Below, piece after piece: positions 32,336 to 44,237 of a DNA stretch of 64,000 nucleotides. Every line of letters begins with the position of its first letter. Within the stretch, counting starts at the first letter, position 1. Origin of the DNA: Meconema thalassinum (taxonomy: Eukaryota; Arthropoda; Insecta; Orthoptera; Tettigoniidae); assembly GCA_946902985.2 (NCBI GenBank), contig OX336389.2, positions 1,007,283,441-1,007,347,440 on the forward strand, in the 5' to 3' direction. A program made the position numbers and the translations under genes. Under the pieces are notes generated by a model. The model saw nothing but the letters and a program-made list of their open reading frames with translations, made no database searches and had not been told where the DNA came from.

Positions 32336-34455
32336 CTTCTGTGGTGTTCAATCCGAAGATTGGTTTGTAGCAGCTTTCCATGAACTCCGGTCTGTGGCTA
32401 GTCTCTTCAAGTCCAAGTAATTATCACAACCTTTGTCGTGAATGATTTGTTTTATGTATCCCAGCCGTGGTCTACCTCTACAATTCTTTCCTTCAACATT
32501 GCCCTCCAGTATTGTGTGCAGAAGACTTTCATGCCTCAAGATATGTCCAATCCAATTGTCTCTTCGGTGAGTAAGCATATTCCATAAACATGGCTTCTCT
32601 CAAATCCTCTTCAGCGTTTCTTCATTACTGATTTTGTCCACCCATGGAATTTTTAGTATTTTCCTGTAGCACCACATTTCAAAGGCTACTATTCGTTTCT
32701 TATCAGCCAAGCTAAGAGTCCAGGTTTCACTACCATATAACAGTACGCTCCACACATATATCTTCACAAGACGTTTCCTGAGGCTCATACTAATGTTTTT
32801 GCATGTAAAGAGCTTTCCTTTCTTGTTGAATGCTATTTTGGCTTGGTTGATGCGGCTGACTATTTCTCTTCTACTTCCATCTGCTGTTATTTTGCTACCA
32901 AGGTAAGTGAACTCCTGTACATTTGTCAGCTGTTCTCCATTTAAAGTACGACGAGGAGGTTCATACTGCCGGCTACAGAGAAGAACTTTGGTTTTCATTT
33001 TGTTGATCTTCATGTTATATTTGTTAAAGGTGGATTCCATTTCTGCTAATGCATAATCCAGATAATCTTCGTTTTCTGCCAGGACTGCGATATCATCCGC
33101 AAAGCGAAGCATGGTAATTCTTTCTCCTTGAATCTTGAGACCTCCAGTCATTGGCAAATTATCATTTACTTCATCTATTGCTTTTTGGATGTATGCATTA
33201 AAAAGAATTGGTGAAAGTGAACAACCTTGCCGAACTCCTTGCTTAATGTTGGCCTCTGTTGTGGTATCTCGTCTTCATACAATTTCCAAATTGTCCTCCT
33301 GTCCTTGTACTTAACACCCAGTTCTTTCAACACCATGAATAGTCTATTCCACTCAACCGTATCAAATGCCTTCTCCAGGTCTACGAAAGCAATGAATGTA
33401 TCCATATCTTTTCTTAGTCGTTTCTCTATAATCATTCTTAAAGCTAGGATTGCTTCTCGAGTCCCTCTACCCTTCCTGAATCCAAATTGATCTTCTGTCA
33501 ACTCCAACTCTACCTTTCCTTCAATGCGTTTCAAGATAATGCTGGTGAGTATTTTAGAAGCATGGGTTACAAGGCTTAATGTGCGATATTGGTCACATCT
33601 ATTAGCAGATGATTTCTTTGGAATGGGCACTATGACACATTTCCTAAAGTCCGATGGGATATGTCCCGTGTTATACATTTCACAAATCAGATCAAATAGG
33701 GCTTTCTTCACATTGTCTCCAGTGGCTTTTATCAGCTCTGCTGGTATATCATCAACCCCGGATGCCTTTCCGTTTTTCAGCCTTTCCATTGCTTGATTAA
33801 ATTCATCCAGGAGTATTTCATCTCCCTCTTCTTCTTTGTCTACTAGCTCTTCATTTTATAGTATTTCACAAGGTGTATGTTTTCCTCCATATAAATTCTC
33901 AATGTATTCTTTCCATTTTGAGCCAATTTCAGAATCTTCATACACCAGTTCTCCATCATCTGTCTTCAGTACATTGCACCTAATTCTCTTGTCCCCGAAG
34001 AACCTTTTGACTACTTTAAACACTGTCTCAAATTTGTGATTCTTAACTAGTTCTTCTACTTCCATGCATTGCAATTCCAGAAATTTTTCTCTGGCTGCCT
34101 TCGCCTCTTGATTTATTTCGTTTCTCAATTTCCTGTATAGTTGTTGTCCTTCTTCAGTCGCAGAGTTCTTAAACTTTCTTCTTGTGTCTATCTTCTCAAT
34201 GATTTCATTTGTTATCCAGGCTTTCCTGTTCTGTGCTTTCGGCTTTCCCACAACATCTGTTGCTGCTGTTCCCTTCCAAGCATTCCACTTATTCTCCATA
34301 CTTCCTAAGTCTATTGCTGATATGTCTGCCAGAAGTTCATCTGTCTTCTTCTTAAAATCTATAGCAAGGGTGCCTGTAGGGGCTTGAGGAACATTTTCAA
34401 AATTACTAACTTTTGAAACCTTTCGAAATTTGGCACAGTTTCCTTCCATATGTAC
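32336..34455 (-). mobile_element. 5'-truncated LINE (RTE-like endonuclease-RT type)
   Basis: The minus-strand element lacks its endonuclease; coding similarity begins at about 34449 and ends in a short 3' UTR with GAAGAAGAAACTT at 32330. Absence of the 5' third is normal for target-primed reverse transcription. A clear target duplication was not found. Confidence 0.75.
32348..34449 (-). pseudogene. LINE reverse transcriptase, minus strand
   Basis: Starting at 34449 the frame covers the post-endonuclease linker (KAQNRKAWITNEIIEKID, WKEYIENLYGG) to a TAA near 33855, then resumes in the same frame as NGKASGVDDIPAELIKA, VPIPKKSSANRCDQYR, FGFRKGRGTREAI and FVDLEKAFDTVEW (motif A). A shift near 33250 hides motif B. 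The palm continues with RFADDIAVLAE (motif C), TYLGSKIT, SVLLYGSETWTL and, after another shift near 32590, a C-terminal RRDNWIGHILRHE block. The domain order is that of RTE-like arthropod endonuclease-RTs; the exact clade is uncertain. Confidence 0.8.
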
Positions 34456-34599
34456 CTAGTCTAGCCATAAATACTGTCACAAACTATTTTGCGAATAAAT
34501 GATGCATGGTTTAAAAAAATCAGTATCTTTTTAATATCTTATAAGCATATACATTATGCACAGGTTGCACCAATCAGACTTCAAAATGTCCACCATTAG

Positions 34600-35390
34600 C
34601 ACACACACATGCTTGGATTCTCTAGCACTCCCTCTAGCACTGATCATAGTTTAAAGTCATCTATCGCAGAACGGATAGTATCAATTGGGAAATCCACCAC
34701 TGCTGCCACCAAGGAGCGCTGCAAACTTTCAAATGAAGGGTGTCTTTTCTTGCAGACCATTCCCTCGAGCACTGACCCTAGTTTAAAGTCCAGAGGATTT
34801 AGATCAGGGCCACCAGAAGGCCATTCAGCAGTGGAGATGAAGTCCGGTACATTGGCCTGCAACCACTGTTGTGCCATCCTTGCCTTATGAGCTGGTGCAG
34901 AATCTTGCTGGAAGGTCCAAGGCTCATTGTTGAACATTGTGTTGTTCAAGTCCTTCACAAGAGGGTCCAGAACTGTTTCCACACACACTCTGGCACGTGT
35001 TTTTATACCCTTCTCACAAAAAGGAAGCTTGGTGGGGCCCTCGTAGCTCACCCTCCACCAAACCATGACTGACCTTTCTGGACCTTAGGGATGCTCTTAC
35101 GAGCTTCTTGAGAGCTTGCCGTATACACTCTATTGTTCTATCGATTTAAGCTCTCTTCAATGGTGAAGACTTTCTCATCCGTTAAGAGGATTCTCCAATG
35201 CCCATTGTTGGTGTACCGCTGGTGGAGCTGCCTTGATTTAAGTTTCCTCTGCTGCTTCAGTTGCAGTGTTAAGAAATGTCCGGTACTCCGCCGATAGGCT
35301 CTAACCCCAAGGTCTTAAGAAAGTACCCTGGACATTGATCGTGGCGAAATGTTGAGCTCCCGTGCCATTATAATATACAATTCTGTGGAA
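34600..35390 (-). pseudogene. Mariner-group transposase, DD37D spacing
   Basis: The minus strand encodes a broken Tc1/mariner transposase. The N-terminal part near 35380-35100 shows a helix-turn-helix-like MARELNISPR and YRRSTGHFLT in shifted frames. The catalytic part at 35066-34644 contains WTFQQDSAPAHKA and WPSGGPDLNPLD. From the Asp in QQDS to the Asp in NPLD there are 37 intervening residues, the spacing of the maT (DD37D) group. The SSS of the family's WPSSSPD is changed to SGG, and LWS to LGS. No terminal inverted repeats were found by eye. Confidence 0.75.
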
Positions 35391-35639
35391 CAGTTTTTTG
35401 ATAACTTACTTAGGACTTTTTTTTACCTTTACGTTCAAAAAAATTGTATTTTTCTTCTTTCATAATGCAGCCCATAAAACCACATATTTTACAAAATATT
35501 TGTTCCAGGAAAAGGTGTATTTTTATGTCATGAACATTTGTACCAAGTTTCACTACTATAACTCTTATAGTGACTGGGAAAATGTTCCTTATATACTGAG
35601 AAAATTCACTTGCGGTAAAATGGAAAAGAAAATTAAAAA
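35391..35639. other. No gene seen
   Basis: AT-rich, T-tract-rich sequence with no recognised feature. Confidence 0.35.
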
Positions 35640-36340
35640 CCCTTTAACTTAAACATCTTTTGCCTACAGTTAGCAGTCATTGTTCCCCATAGCCATAATC
35701 CTCTGCTTCTACTTCTTCCTCTGCCATCTGCTTTCTCTTGGTTTGAGCCTTCTGTCTTGCTTCTTTACACCTTGAAGTCACAGAAATATCAGCTGCCTCA
35801 ATGTGTCTGTTGTCAATATCCGTCATTATTGATAGGCTGAATTCACCAGGGTGAAATCTAAATTACTTCAAAATTCTTCTTCTCCCAACCTTTCCATTGT
35901 TGAAGACAAGGCAAGTATCTAAAGCAGCAATTTTACAACAGTGGAGGTTGCAAACCCTGTTTTTGGGCACCTTTTCCAGATTATCTGGTTAAAACTTTCA
36001 TTAGGATTTTGTGTTTTTCCATGGGCACATTTTTTCAGAAGGTCTGGGTGAGCTAAAAGTCTGCAAGTTGGCTTCATGGCATTGAGAACTGGTACAGGCA
36101 AGCTGTGCTGGTATGTGTTTCTTTCTGTTTGTCCCTTCTTGTATTTACACCATGGAGATGTATGGGATGGTCATGATTGGACAATTTATGGAAATAAATT
36201 GCCCATACTGCTTTCTGCATATTCTTAGATGCTGATGCTGCATTCACTATAGTTTCAGCTACAGTCCTGTTTTGAATATTAAAACGTTATGCACGGTCTC
36301 TTTTAGCAGATCTGAAAATCTTGCTATAAAATCTAGGCAT
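35640..36340 (-). pseudogene. Mutator-domain transposase relic
   Basis: Minus-strand pieces in at least three frames read AETIVNAASASKNMQKAVWA, WCKYKKGQTERNTYQHSLP and CAHGKTQNPNESFNQIIWKR, then a basic C-terminal tail near 35740. This order matches the C-terminal part of insect proteins annotated with a Mutator-like transposase domain, which I recall from the HGKTQNPNES and IWKRCPK motifs. Multiple stops and shifts mean it is dead. The region 36341-36820 holds short minus-strand ORFs that may be an even more decayed upstream part, but I cannot show it. Confidence 0.65.
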
Positions 36341-36820
36341 TATTACCTATACTGCACAATGAACACTGACCAAGATCACCAAATAGCTCTAATAGATTCA
36401 GCAATATGCAGAAGAATGTATCCAAGGTTACTGTTTACAAACAGCTGGTAGTCTCCATGTCTTCTAGATCACTATAGCAACAGTTCTGAGTGTAGCCTGT
36501 CAAAGTAACCAAAATAATTGGGAAGAGTGTTATGGAATAAATGGGGGCATGGCACTTAAATGCAGGTCTCTGCATAACAATATATTTGGGGTATTTCTAG
36601 GCCACATAGAACCTTCAAACTTTGGAATGATATTCCGTACATAATGAACTATTGTTTCTACAAATAAATAAATTAATTGCCATTTCTGTGCTATTTTTAC
36701 ATACATCTCCCCTGATGTTAAAAGGGAGATTAACTTCAAGTTCACAAACATGATTTGGTTAAGTTCTTTGAAATGTATTACATAAATGTCTTCTTTATAT
36801 GGATCATTTCATTCCACTTA

Positions 36821-36907
36821 CAAAGGTTGGGAGCCATCCATTTGTCTTCCAACTGGTGCAACAACAAAGGTTGGGAGCCATCCATTTGTCTTCCAACTGG
36901 TGCAACA
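36821..36907 (+). repeat. 44-bp tandem duplication
   Basis: CAAAGGTTGGGAGCCATCCA and the following text to GGTGCAACA occur at 36821-36864 and again from 36865, with essentially no differences. It is recent and lies about 95 bp upstream of the first coiled-coil exon. Confidence 0.85.
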
Positions 36908-37000
36908 TTAATTTTTGTCTTAATTCCAGGCATATTTAAGTTCTCCTGTCTGTCATGATTGGTCATGTGATTTGACTAATCTATGAACTTTTATTTCCAG

Positions 37001-37223
37001 TGCTGAGGAGCAGGAGAGATGTGCCCGGCAGCGCTTGTTATTTGAAAACCAAATCAAGGCATCGGAAGAAGAGTCTGCACAGTTACGTGTAAAACTTGAC
37101 CAACAAAGAACTGATAACGAGGAATATAAGAGGCAGCTAATAGCAAAAGATGATGAAATTAAAGCAGCTTTGAAAAGTAAAGATGGTTATGAATCATCAA
37201 CAACAAGATGTACTACGGAGTTG
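37001..37223 (+). CDS. Internal exon of a coiled-coil protein (exon x)
   Basis: The exon is bounded by TTATTTCCAG before 37001 and GGTATGT at its end. It encodes AEEQERCARQRLLFENQ... through CTTEL, 74 codons after one base of a split codon, ending in phase 0. The sequence is dense in Glu, Lys, Gln and Leu with heptad-like spacing, for example QLRVKLDQQ and IKAALKSKD, so a long coiled coil is expected. Codon usage and splice signals differ clearly from the surrounding transposons. The downstream exon continues in the same phase and character. I do not recognise the gene; centrosomal, cytoskeletal and Golgi coiled-coil proteins are possible. Confidence 0.75.
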
Positions 37224-38617
37224 GTATGTTTTCTTTTCTGTATTACTGGTTTTCGGTTGACATTCGAGGCAAAATTATGCTGTTTTTTGTATTCAGATCA
37301 AATTACCTAAGTCAAATCCCTTCTTTCTCATCTCTTTACTGAATTGGCATAGGCTGTTGGAAAGCATCCTCCATCTGAATTCTGCCATGTACAGAAAGCT
37401 TGAAGGCATGGGTTTTGATTATTTTTTAAAAAAGAAAAATGTTTAATATAATCATCGTTTTGGGCTATTGTCTTTGCATCTTTTCATCGGGGAAAACGTT
37501 CCATTCTTGGTGGTAATTTCACTTCCTGTTTGTTGTACTTGTTATTTCTGGCTATGCACCAATGTTAAAGAAAACCCACCAGTTGGTTTTTATATTTCAA
37601 ATATTCCATTTATATTAATTTAAACCAGTTGTGACTTTTTATGAACTCCAGTAGATTAGGTTATTCGCAATTGAAAGAGAAATTAATAGTAAGTTAACTT
37701 ACTTTCTTGCTTAAAATTAATTTTTTCTGGCAAATTGAATGCTAAATCATAAATTAAAAAGAAAAAAAACTACTGTGGCACCACAGCCCATGAAGGACCT
37801 AGGCCTACCAAGCGACCACTGCCCAGTCATTCAGCTGCAGATTGTGTGGTGACGCGTGTAGGGTCCTCTCGGGCGTTAATCTTGGTTTTATATGTATATT
37901 TTTGTTGCTTTTGTCAAACATGCTTATTATTTCTTATTGTTTCTTCTACTGTAGAGCTGTCCATGGGGATGCAATTTTGTGGTTTAAGGCGTCAAGGACA
38001 ATACCCTAGTGCAATTGATGTGCGTGTGTCTGTCCCTGTGGCAGCTGTTACACTGTGCTGTATTCACCTCAACTTTTCTTTCTACAGTGTCCAAGAACTC
38101 TTTGCCCAGGACACTTATCAAATAAATACTTCTATATTGTGCAGTCGTTCCTTTTACTTTGCTTATAAATTGGGGTAATTACTGCTTTTGTCCTGTTGGA
38201 GGGTCCTATTTCCTATCCTAGCATTGAAATTCCCCAGCCAATACTTATTAAACCAGATTAACATCTGTGTAGCTTAATTATACAACTTCTCTTATTTATT
38301 GAATTGGGTTTACTATTTTGATCCTTTACTTCATAAAGACTTTCCCTTTTTGTTGAAGGTTAACATCAATTCAGTCTATTGGTTGATATTACCAGTTATA
38401 TATATTAATGTTTTAAATGCTTATTAGAGAAATTTAGAGGTTTGTTTGAAAACTACTGAATTTTTTCTGCTTGTTGTTTGAACTCTGACCTAATGATCTG
38501 AGTAAGTCAGTATATCCTGCCTTGAAATGAAATATTAGTCTTGAAATCCATATTTCCAAATGTGGACACTACTTTCTTTATTAATTAATTAATTAATTAA
38601 TATCTTGTGGTTTCTAG
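37224..38617 (+). other. Intron, about 1.4 kb
   Basis: GT (37224) to AG (38616-38617). It contains a SINE-like fragment at about 37780-37880 and an (AATT)n tract immediately before the acceptor. The ORF at 37846-38178 is not supported as a gene. Confidence 0.6.
37780..37880 (+). repeat. SINE-like fragment in intron
   Basis: CCCATGAAGGACCTAGGCCT, AAGCGACCACTGCCCAG and GGTCCTCTCGGGCGTTAATC resemble a dispersed insect SINE I recall as ending in a CTCTCGGCCGTTATTCTTGG-type block. Only part is present and no target duplication was found. Confidence 0.45.
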
Positions 38618-38749
38618 GAATCGTTAAAAAAGTTGGACATATCGAAGGATGGGGCCATAGCATCGCTCAGGATAGAGAAGGAGCGTCTAAATTCTGATTT
38701 AACTAAGCATAAACAAACAGCTCAAAAATATGAAGAAAAATTAAAACAG
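38618..38749 (+). CDS. Internal exon of a coiled-coil protein (exon x+1)
   Basis: The exon is preceded by GTTTCTAG and followed by GTATGATG. Its 132 bases are exactly 44 codons in phase 0 on both sides, encoding ESLKKLDISKDGAIASLRIE and on to YEEKLKQ. The residues again favour a coiled coil (EKERLNSDL, YEEKLKQ). It continues the frame of the exon at 37001-37223 directly. Confidence 0.75.
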
Positions 38750-38756
38750 GTATGAT

Positions 38757-38890
38757 GATGATTATGATGGTGGTTGTTTTAAGGGGTGGAACAGTGAGGT
38801 CATCTGCCCCTATTCTTCCCTCTGTTCATTTGTTTTCTCGTGTGGACTTATAACTATCACTTATACGTTGAGGATGTGTTTTTGTGTCTT
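38757..38890 (+). repeat. Possible repeat fragment after exon x+1
   Basis: TTTTAAGGGGTGGAACAG and GAGGTCATCTGCCCC resemble a dispersed insect repeat of the type AAGGGGCCTAACATC-GAGGTCATCGGCCCC. This is from memory only. Confidence 0.3.
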
Positions 38891-40230
38891 TAGTCCTTAC
38901 TGGTTCGATGTAGTTATCCAAGGGCCCCTGTCTTGAAGCAATAGTTTTTACTCTCTTTAAGGTTACTGATACATGACCACTTCATAATTTACATCTTTGA
39001 ATATACATTTCAAAATTATATTTCAATTATTTCCATTTCTTAGAGAGTTATTAAAGTTACAACAGGCAATGAATACAATTAAATAATGATAGATGAAAGG
39101 GTACACACCTTTAGTTTCATACAGGGTGTTTTAACTTTTGCTCAATGAAAATATTCTCCTAGGTAGGTGCCGTCTAGATTGCACAGTCTTGTTCAAAGAT
39201 CCTCCATTTTTCTTGAAATGCCAAGAACCTAAAGCTTGATGAGACAAGTATCTTATTTTTATAATAACAAGTAGCAAAAACTAATAAGGAATTAGCAATC
39301 ACAAGTAAAAATTTACTTTATAAAAAGGGCATGATTTTTGTAATTTTGAAATCACAGTTTTGATAATTTTTATCCATTCATTCTATAAAACTACATGGTG
39401 TGCAACACCAGACCTCTAACCAGTAGTTTTTGAGAAATGTGTACTCAGATCAGAGGGCTGGGGCGAGATACACTCAGCCACCTGAGGATAACCCAAAAGA
39501 GTTTGGGATTGATTCCCACCTCTAATAAGTAGTTTTCTGAGATTTCCGAGATGAGTAAATAAGGGGTCAAGCACCAAAATATAGAAAATTGGTTTAATGA
39601 CAAAGTAATATGCACCATTGCCAATAACATATATTCCTACCTGAAAGCCAGAGCAGTTACAAGTAGTTCTTCAAAATCTAGAAGACAGCACATGCATCTT
39701 TCACCAAGCACAATGATCAATTAGTGAGCAATGGAACATACCCTTGTGATCTCAACAAAATGTATGTTTTCAGATTGATTAGCTGGGTTAGGCTAGACAT
39801 ATCATGTGCTAATAGGTCACCTTTAGGAGGTGACTATACTGTAGCTGAGCGTGTCACTGGAATTATTGGGGTCTTGTAACTGTCTGTGAACTCAGGGGGA
39901 AGGAACCACACTCATGGTGGCCGCCATCAGTGACAAGATATATTATTTGAAGTCCTTGGGTTAACATTTAGAAGAGTTCAGACACTAGAAGTCAGTCTCA
40001 AACGGCTATGAAGATTGTCAAAGAAACAAGAAAAAGTATGGAATATTCTTAGAAGAAGACAATGCTTTGATTGCCGACCACTTTCACACAATTCTAAGGC
40101 AAGAAAACACCTACTCAAGACCTGAGTATTCACCATCTGCGTGAAGAATGTCAAAAACTTAATGAAAATATTACAATTTCGTACCGTTTCAGGCAGAAAT
40201 TTCCCAAACTAAGATTAAACTTCTTAGGCT
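38891..40230. other. Intronic sequence without recognised genes
   Basis: Part of the long intron 38750-49348. No supported features; an ACAGGGTGTTTTAACTTTTG at 39121 could be a transposon terminus. Confidence 0.35.
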
Positions 40231-40232
40231 TT

Positions 40233-41548
40233 CACGACCGGCATTCATAACTAGGTACAAGTTTTCCGGGCTTGTAGGCTGTAGTCCAGGCAGGATATCT
40301 CCTGAAAGTTCATGGGAAACTACATCCGGCATTTTCAAGGGTTCTGCTCCTTTTGTTAGTCAGCAGTGGAATGAGGACCAGCTCCACTGCTGGCAGTATA
40401 TATACAATATGAGCCGAGCGTTCTCTGCACGGTCCTGCTAGATCATTTGGACTCGCGTGCATGCTGCGGGGTACGGCGTGCGCTCCGGTTACGGCGGCCG
40501 AGCTGGTGAGGGCCGAGTGTTCCCTGTATGACTCCCGGACTGTGGCAGGAAGGTTCTTCAGGTTGATGTGGGCATGATATCTTGGGGTTGGTGTTCCTAA
40601 GGGCCGGGATCCATGTATTACGTGCTTGTTGAATTTCTTCCTTCCGATTGAAGTTGTCGAAGTGTTTTAAGATCTCTATAGCTTCCCGTTGCAGCCTGGC
40701 GTGGTAGTGTGTGGTGGTGGAGAGTATCTCCGTGTCCCCGTACTGTACATCTTGGCCGAGCAAGAGAGAGTGCCCAGCAACTGACGATTTCTCAGTTTAG
40801 CCCAGGCGGCTGTGTCTGTTGTGTTCCTCGAGTCTGGTGGCCGCGCCTCCCTTCGTGGTTCCTATGTACACCTGTCCACAGGAACACAGGATTCTGTAGA
40901 CACATGGAGTGGAGTGTGGATGGCACTTGTCCTTAGCGGATCGCAGAAAATCCCCGGATTTTGGCGGTGGGTTTATAAACAGTCTTCATCCATAGGTCTT
41001 TAGTAGCTTCCGTATCCTGTCCGTCACCTTCTTCACATATGGCAGGAAGGCAGTGGTCACGGGTGTTTCTTCAGTCTCTTTCCTCGTACTCCGGCGCCTG
41101 GAACGAGCGGCCCACTCAATCTCTTTATTGCTGTATTCGTTGGCACATAGGGCCCTCTTCAAATGTTGCAGCTCTTCATTAAGGCGCGATGGCTCACAGA
41201 TTCTCCTAGCACGGTCTACCAAGTTTTAATGACTCTGTGTTTCTGTCAAGGGTGGTGATTGGACAGTGGCCCAGGGAACACCCGGCCCTCACGAGCTCGG
41301 CCGCCGCAGCCGGAGTGCATGCCGTACGCCGCAGCATGCACACAAGGCCAGAAGATTTAGCAGGTCCGCGCAGAAACGCTCGGCTCACATGATATATATA
41401 CTGCGAGCAGTGTTGCTGGTCCTCATTCCACTGCTGACTTAGGAAAGGAGCGGAACTCTTGCAAATGCCTCCAGTGAAATGTTGGGAGATATCCTGCCTG
41501 GACCATGGCCTATAAGCCCGGAAAACTTGTACTTAGTTATAAAATTCA
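40233..41548 (-). mobile_element. Penelope-like element fragment between inverted terminal repeats
   Basis: Arms of about 210 bp lie at 40233-40447 and 41340-41548 in inverted orientation. Shared blocks are CAAGTTTTCCGGGCTT, CAGGCAGGATATCTCC, CAGCAGTGGAATGAGGACCA and GTGAGCCGAGCG. Between them a minus-strand gene encodes the 3' half of a PLE. Inverted pLTRs are a known PLE arrangement. The element lies antisense in the long intron of the coiled-coil gene. Confidence 0.75.
40450..41395 (-). pseudogene. PLE RT C-terminus and GIY-YIG nuclease
   Basis: The minus strand reads an RT-terminal helix region (VDRARRICEPSRLNEELQHL at 41222) and YVKKVTDRIRKLLKTYG, then across a stop the GIY-YIG domain: CVYRILCSCG and QVYIGTTK near 40885-40845. 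This is followed by LEEHNRHSRLG and a terminal IEILKHFDNFNRKEE and NTWIPAL block near 40660-40600. GIY and YIG core residues (VYR and YIG) are visible. Stops and shifts near 40985, 40830 and 40600 inactivate it. The catalytic RT core is absent. Confidence 0.75.
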
Positions 41549-42571
41549 ACTGTTCGAGGAGTGACACATGTTCAACTTGCAATCTTCTCAAAGCTAAAAT
41601 TCGAAGTGATCCTGCTTACAAGATGTAGAAAGTTAGACTTGAGATGCACCACTGAAAAGCTCAGAAAGTCATGAATACCTCGAAAGAAGACACAATCAAG
41701 TCACAAGGGCGAGAATTCAAAATCTGCACTGTTTTAAGACATGGTGAAATTTGCTATTTGTGTCAACAGTCAAATTTCAATTTCTGTATACATATTGGAG
41801 TCAGTCAAACTGGCTATATGTTCCTTTGGCATGAGGCATTAAATGGTGGAATTGGAAATGAAATCACTTCATGTGGGTACAAGTAATTTATAGGTAAACT
41901 CACCAGAAAGAAGGAGCTAATATTTTGAGTGACAATTGCTGCAAATGTGTTCTTACATAAAAAGAAATAATGAAAAGATATCATTTCATGATGACTTAAG
42001 TTACGTGAGGGATAGATACCTAAGAACTATGATTTAATAAAGAAAGCTTATCAGTCTGATTTTGGCGCTTGGTCAACGTGCCTCCAAGAAAATGGTGGGA
42101 TGGTGACTAACTTCAGGTTATGGCCAGCCCCAATTACAAGTACCCACTATTATAGACTTCAAAACAACATAGGTGTTTAGACAGATGCCATGTACGTGCG
42201 GCTGATGTTTATGATGTCCCAAGACCCCTAGGTTGCTGTGAGTCGTATGGAAGTCAACACGGTAAATGGCAAGTGGTCTCCTCTGCTACGGCTTTCAAGC
42301 TGAGCACTTATTCTTGGTGCAACAAAAGCAGGTCATCTGTTCAGTGACGAAGGCCAGCAAAGCTTGAACGTATGTACTTCTTTTACTAAGAGGATTTTTC
42401 ATTTCTTCAAAAGGCATTGTTATTTAAGTTCACACGACTCTTGAAAGGTATGTATGTCTCGGTTACCTTAACCCTTGTATAAAGTATTGTCATTAGCTTC
42501 CTTGGAGGGTCAACTTCATGATCTCAAAAAATCTAAGTTTGATTTCTGGCCACAGAAGTCAGATTTTTGAA
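41549..42571. other. Intronic sequence without recognised genes
   Basis: No known repeat or coding motif. The ORF at 41671-41886 does not resemble a known family. Confidence 0.35.
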
Positions 42572-42575
42572 GGGT

Positions 42576-44132
42576 TGAAACACACTTCACCTTCTCGTTG
42601 GAGTTGATTTACAATTAACTACCCTCATTACCACAAACCTACATAATTTACTGCCTTTAAATACAGGCCACAAGTGATTTTAACATTACTCCCGATTTTG
42701 AATGGGCGCCAAGGTTGACCATATGGGTCTTCCTGAATAAAATAGGATAAAATACGGTACATAACTGTTGCCCCGACTATGAAACGCTTTATCCCAGGCG
42801 TAGGGCATTTGGCATGCGTTTGCTGATGTACCAGGTTCATGCAAGACAGGAATATAAACACACATGAATTTTAAAGAGATAATCTATTGGCTGTACTATA
42901 CACATATATACATAATATACAACACAAAATACCCTTCATACACTCGTGATTTATACAGTACCTTGCCACTGAATTTAGGCTCTGAGAGCAGGAAAACACT
43001 TACGGCCATATCAGACCCAGGCATAACAGCCACCTACGTATATACACACTGTACCGTCCGTACACAAAATATCTACACACGTTAGACTGGTTCACTCCAC
43101 TTTCTTTCTTCTCGAACTGCTTGTTCACGTCTCCATTCTCACATGACTTTTCGATGAAATGTTTACGACTGATTATCCTTTTAGGCGTGGTAAGTTATTA
43201 CCGACAGCCCATGGTATGGATGGACCCATGAAATGCACGTAGCCTCCAATAGACCGTAAGAGCTCAGTGGATTGCTAAAGACCAGTCACTGCTCGTTCGT
43301 ATTACGATACCATGATCAAGTAATAACGACACTAAATTGCAAGTAGACAACGGACTTTCGCTGTAAAAGCAAGAAGACGATCTCTAACTGTTCATTACGG
43401 AAACCATGTCACGTAAAACGACCCTGGGCGCTAGTAGATCAGTTTTCTGCCAATAAAGCAATAAGACGACCTTGGAACACCAGACACACCATTATATGCA
43501 CTGGCGTAGGGCTACATAACCCCAATGTTTCTGCCGGAACTAATTCGTGCGTGGCCCGCTCCTAGCGGAACATCAGGGTCAACACATGAACATCAGACAG
43601 TCGAAATCCACACTGACGTCACACAGTAGTTTTCCACGCGCCAGTTCATCTCAGTTCATGCTATTTATAGCCTAGGTATTCCCACACAAGCCGAATTACT
43701 GCCTGTCTTTTCTGGGTATGTAACACATCCAGCACTCGAAAATACCAATTCATTGTACCTTTATAGTACAGCCACGAATCTAACATTTAACGTTACTAGG
43801 TCAAAATAAAGCCATTAACCCCAAACCAAAATGAAATAATGCTTCTACTTAATACAGTCATATATCCTATTTCCCAAAACGTAATAAATCGCAAAACCCC
43901 GTATTTTATAATATCAAATATCCAAAAACCGATAATTAATAAACAGTGATCCTAGTGGGTCCGGACCATCCAAAGATGAATCCGTCCACAAAAACACACA
44001 GGCACAATAAAAATCACCTCTGCAACCCTACGTTAACCCAATATAATAAGATACGAATAAAATACCCCAAACTAACTGCACGAAGCCAAAAACCCGAGGG
44101 TGAGCTACTGTAACGGAATAAATTCTGTTACA
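42576..44132 (-). repeat. gypsy 3' LTR
   Basis: On the minus strand the LTR starts TGTAACAGAATT and ends GTGTGTTTCA, the usual TG...CA. It is about 97-98% identical to the other LTR by eye, with the CCG insertion near 48059 and a few substitutions as differences. Confidence 0.92.
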
Positions 44133-44165
44133 GATGCCCCCACAAGGATCAATCTCTAAACTACA
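44133..44165 (-). promoter_or_regulatory. Probable polypurine tract region
   Basis: Directly upstream of the 3' LTR on the minus strand the sequence is TTGTGGGGGCATC. The GTGGGGG run is where the plus-strand primer normally sits. Weak because it is short and followed by CATC. Confidence 0.4.
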
Positions 44166-44237
44166 AGGCTATAGATTTATCCTTGTCCCTCACACAAATA
44201 CACTAGTACACCTGTCTTGTCATCGTGAGCAAGATCT

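Noticed and set aside
37846..38178. 110-residue ORF inside the intron
   Set aside because: It is Cys- and hydrophobic-rich but overlaps a SINE-like fragment and has no recognised motif; probably chance.
42628..43085. Paired ORFs that recur at 46839-47295
   Set aside because: They lie in both LTRs of the gypsy element and repeat for that reason; they are not genes.
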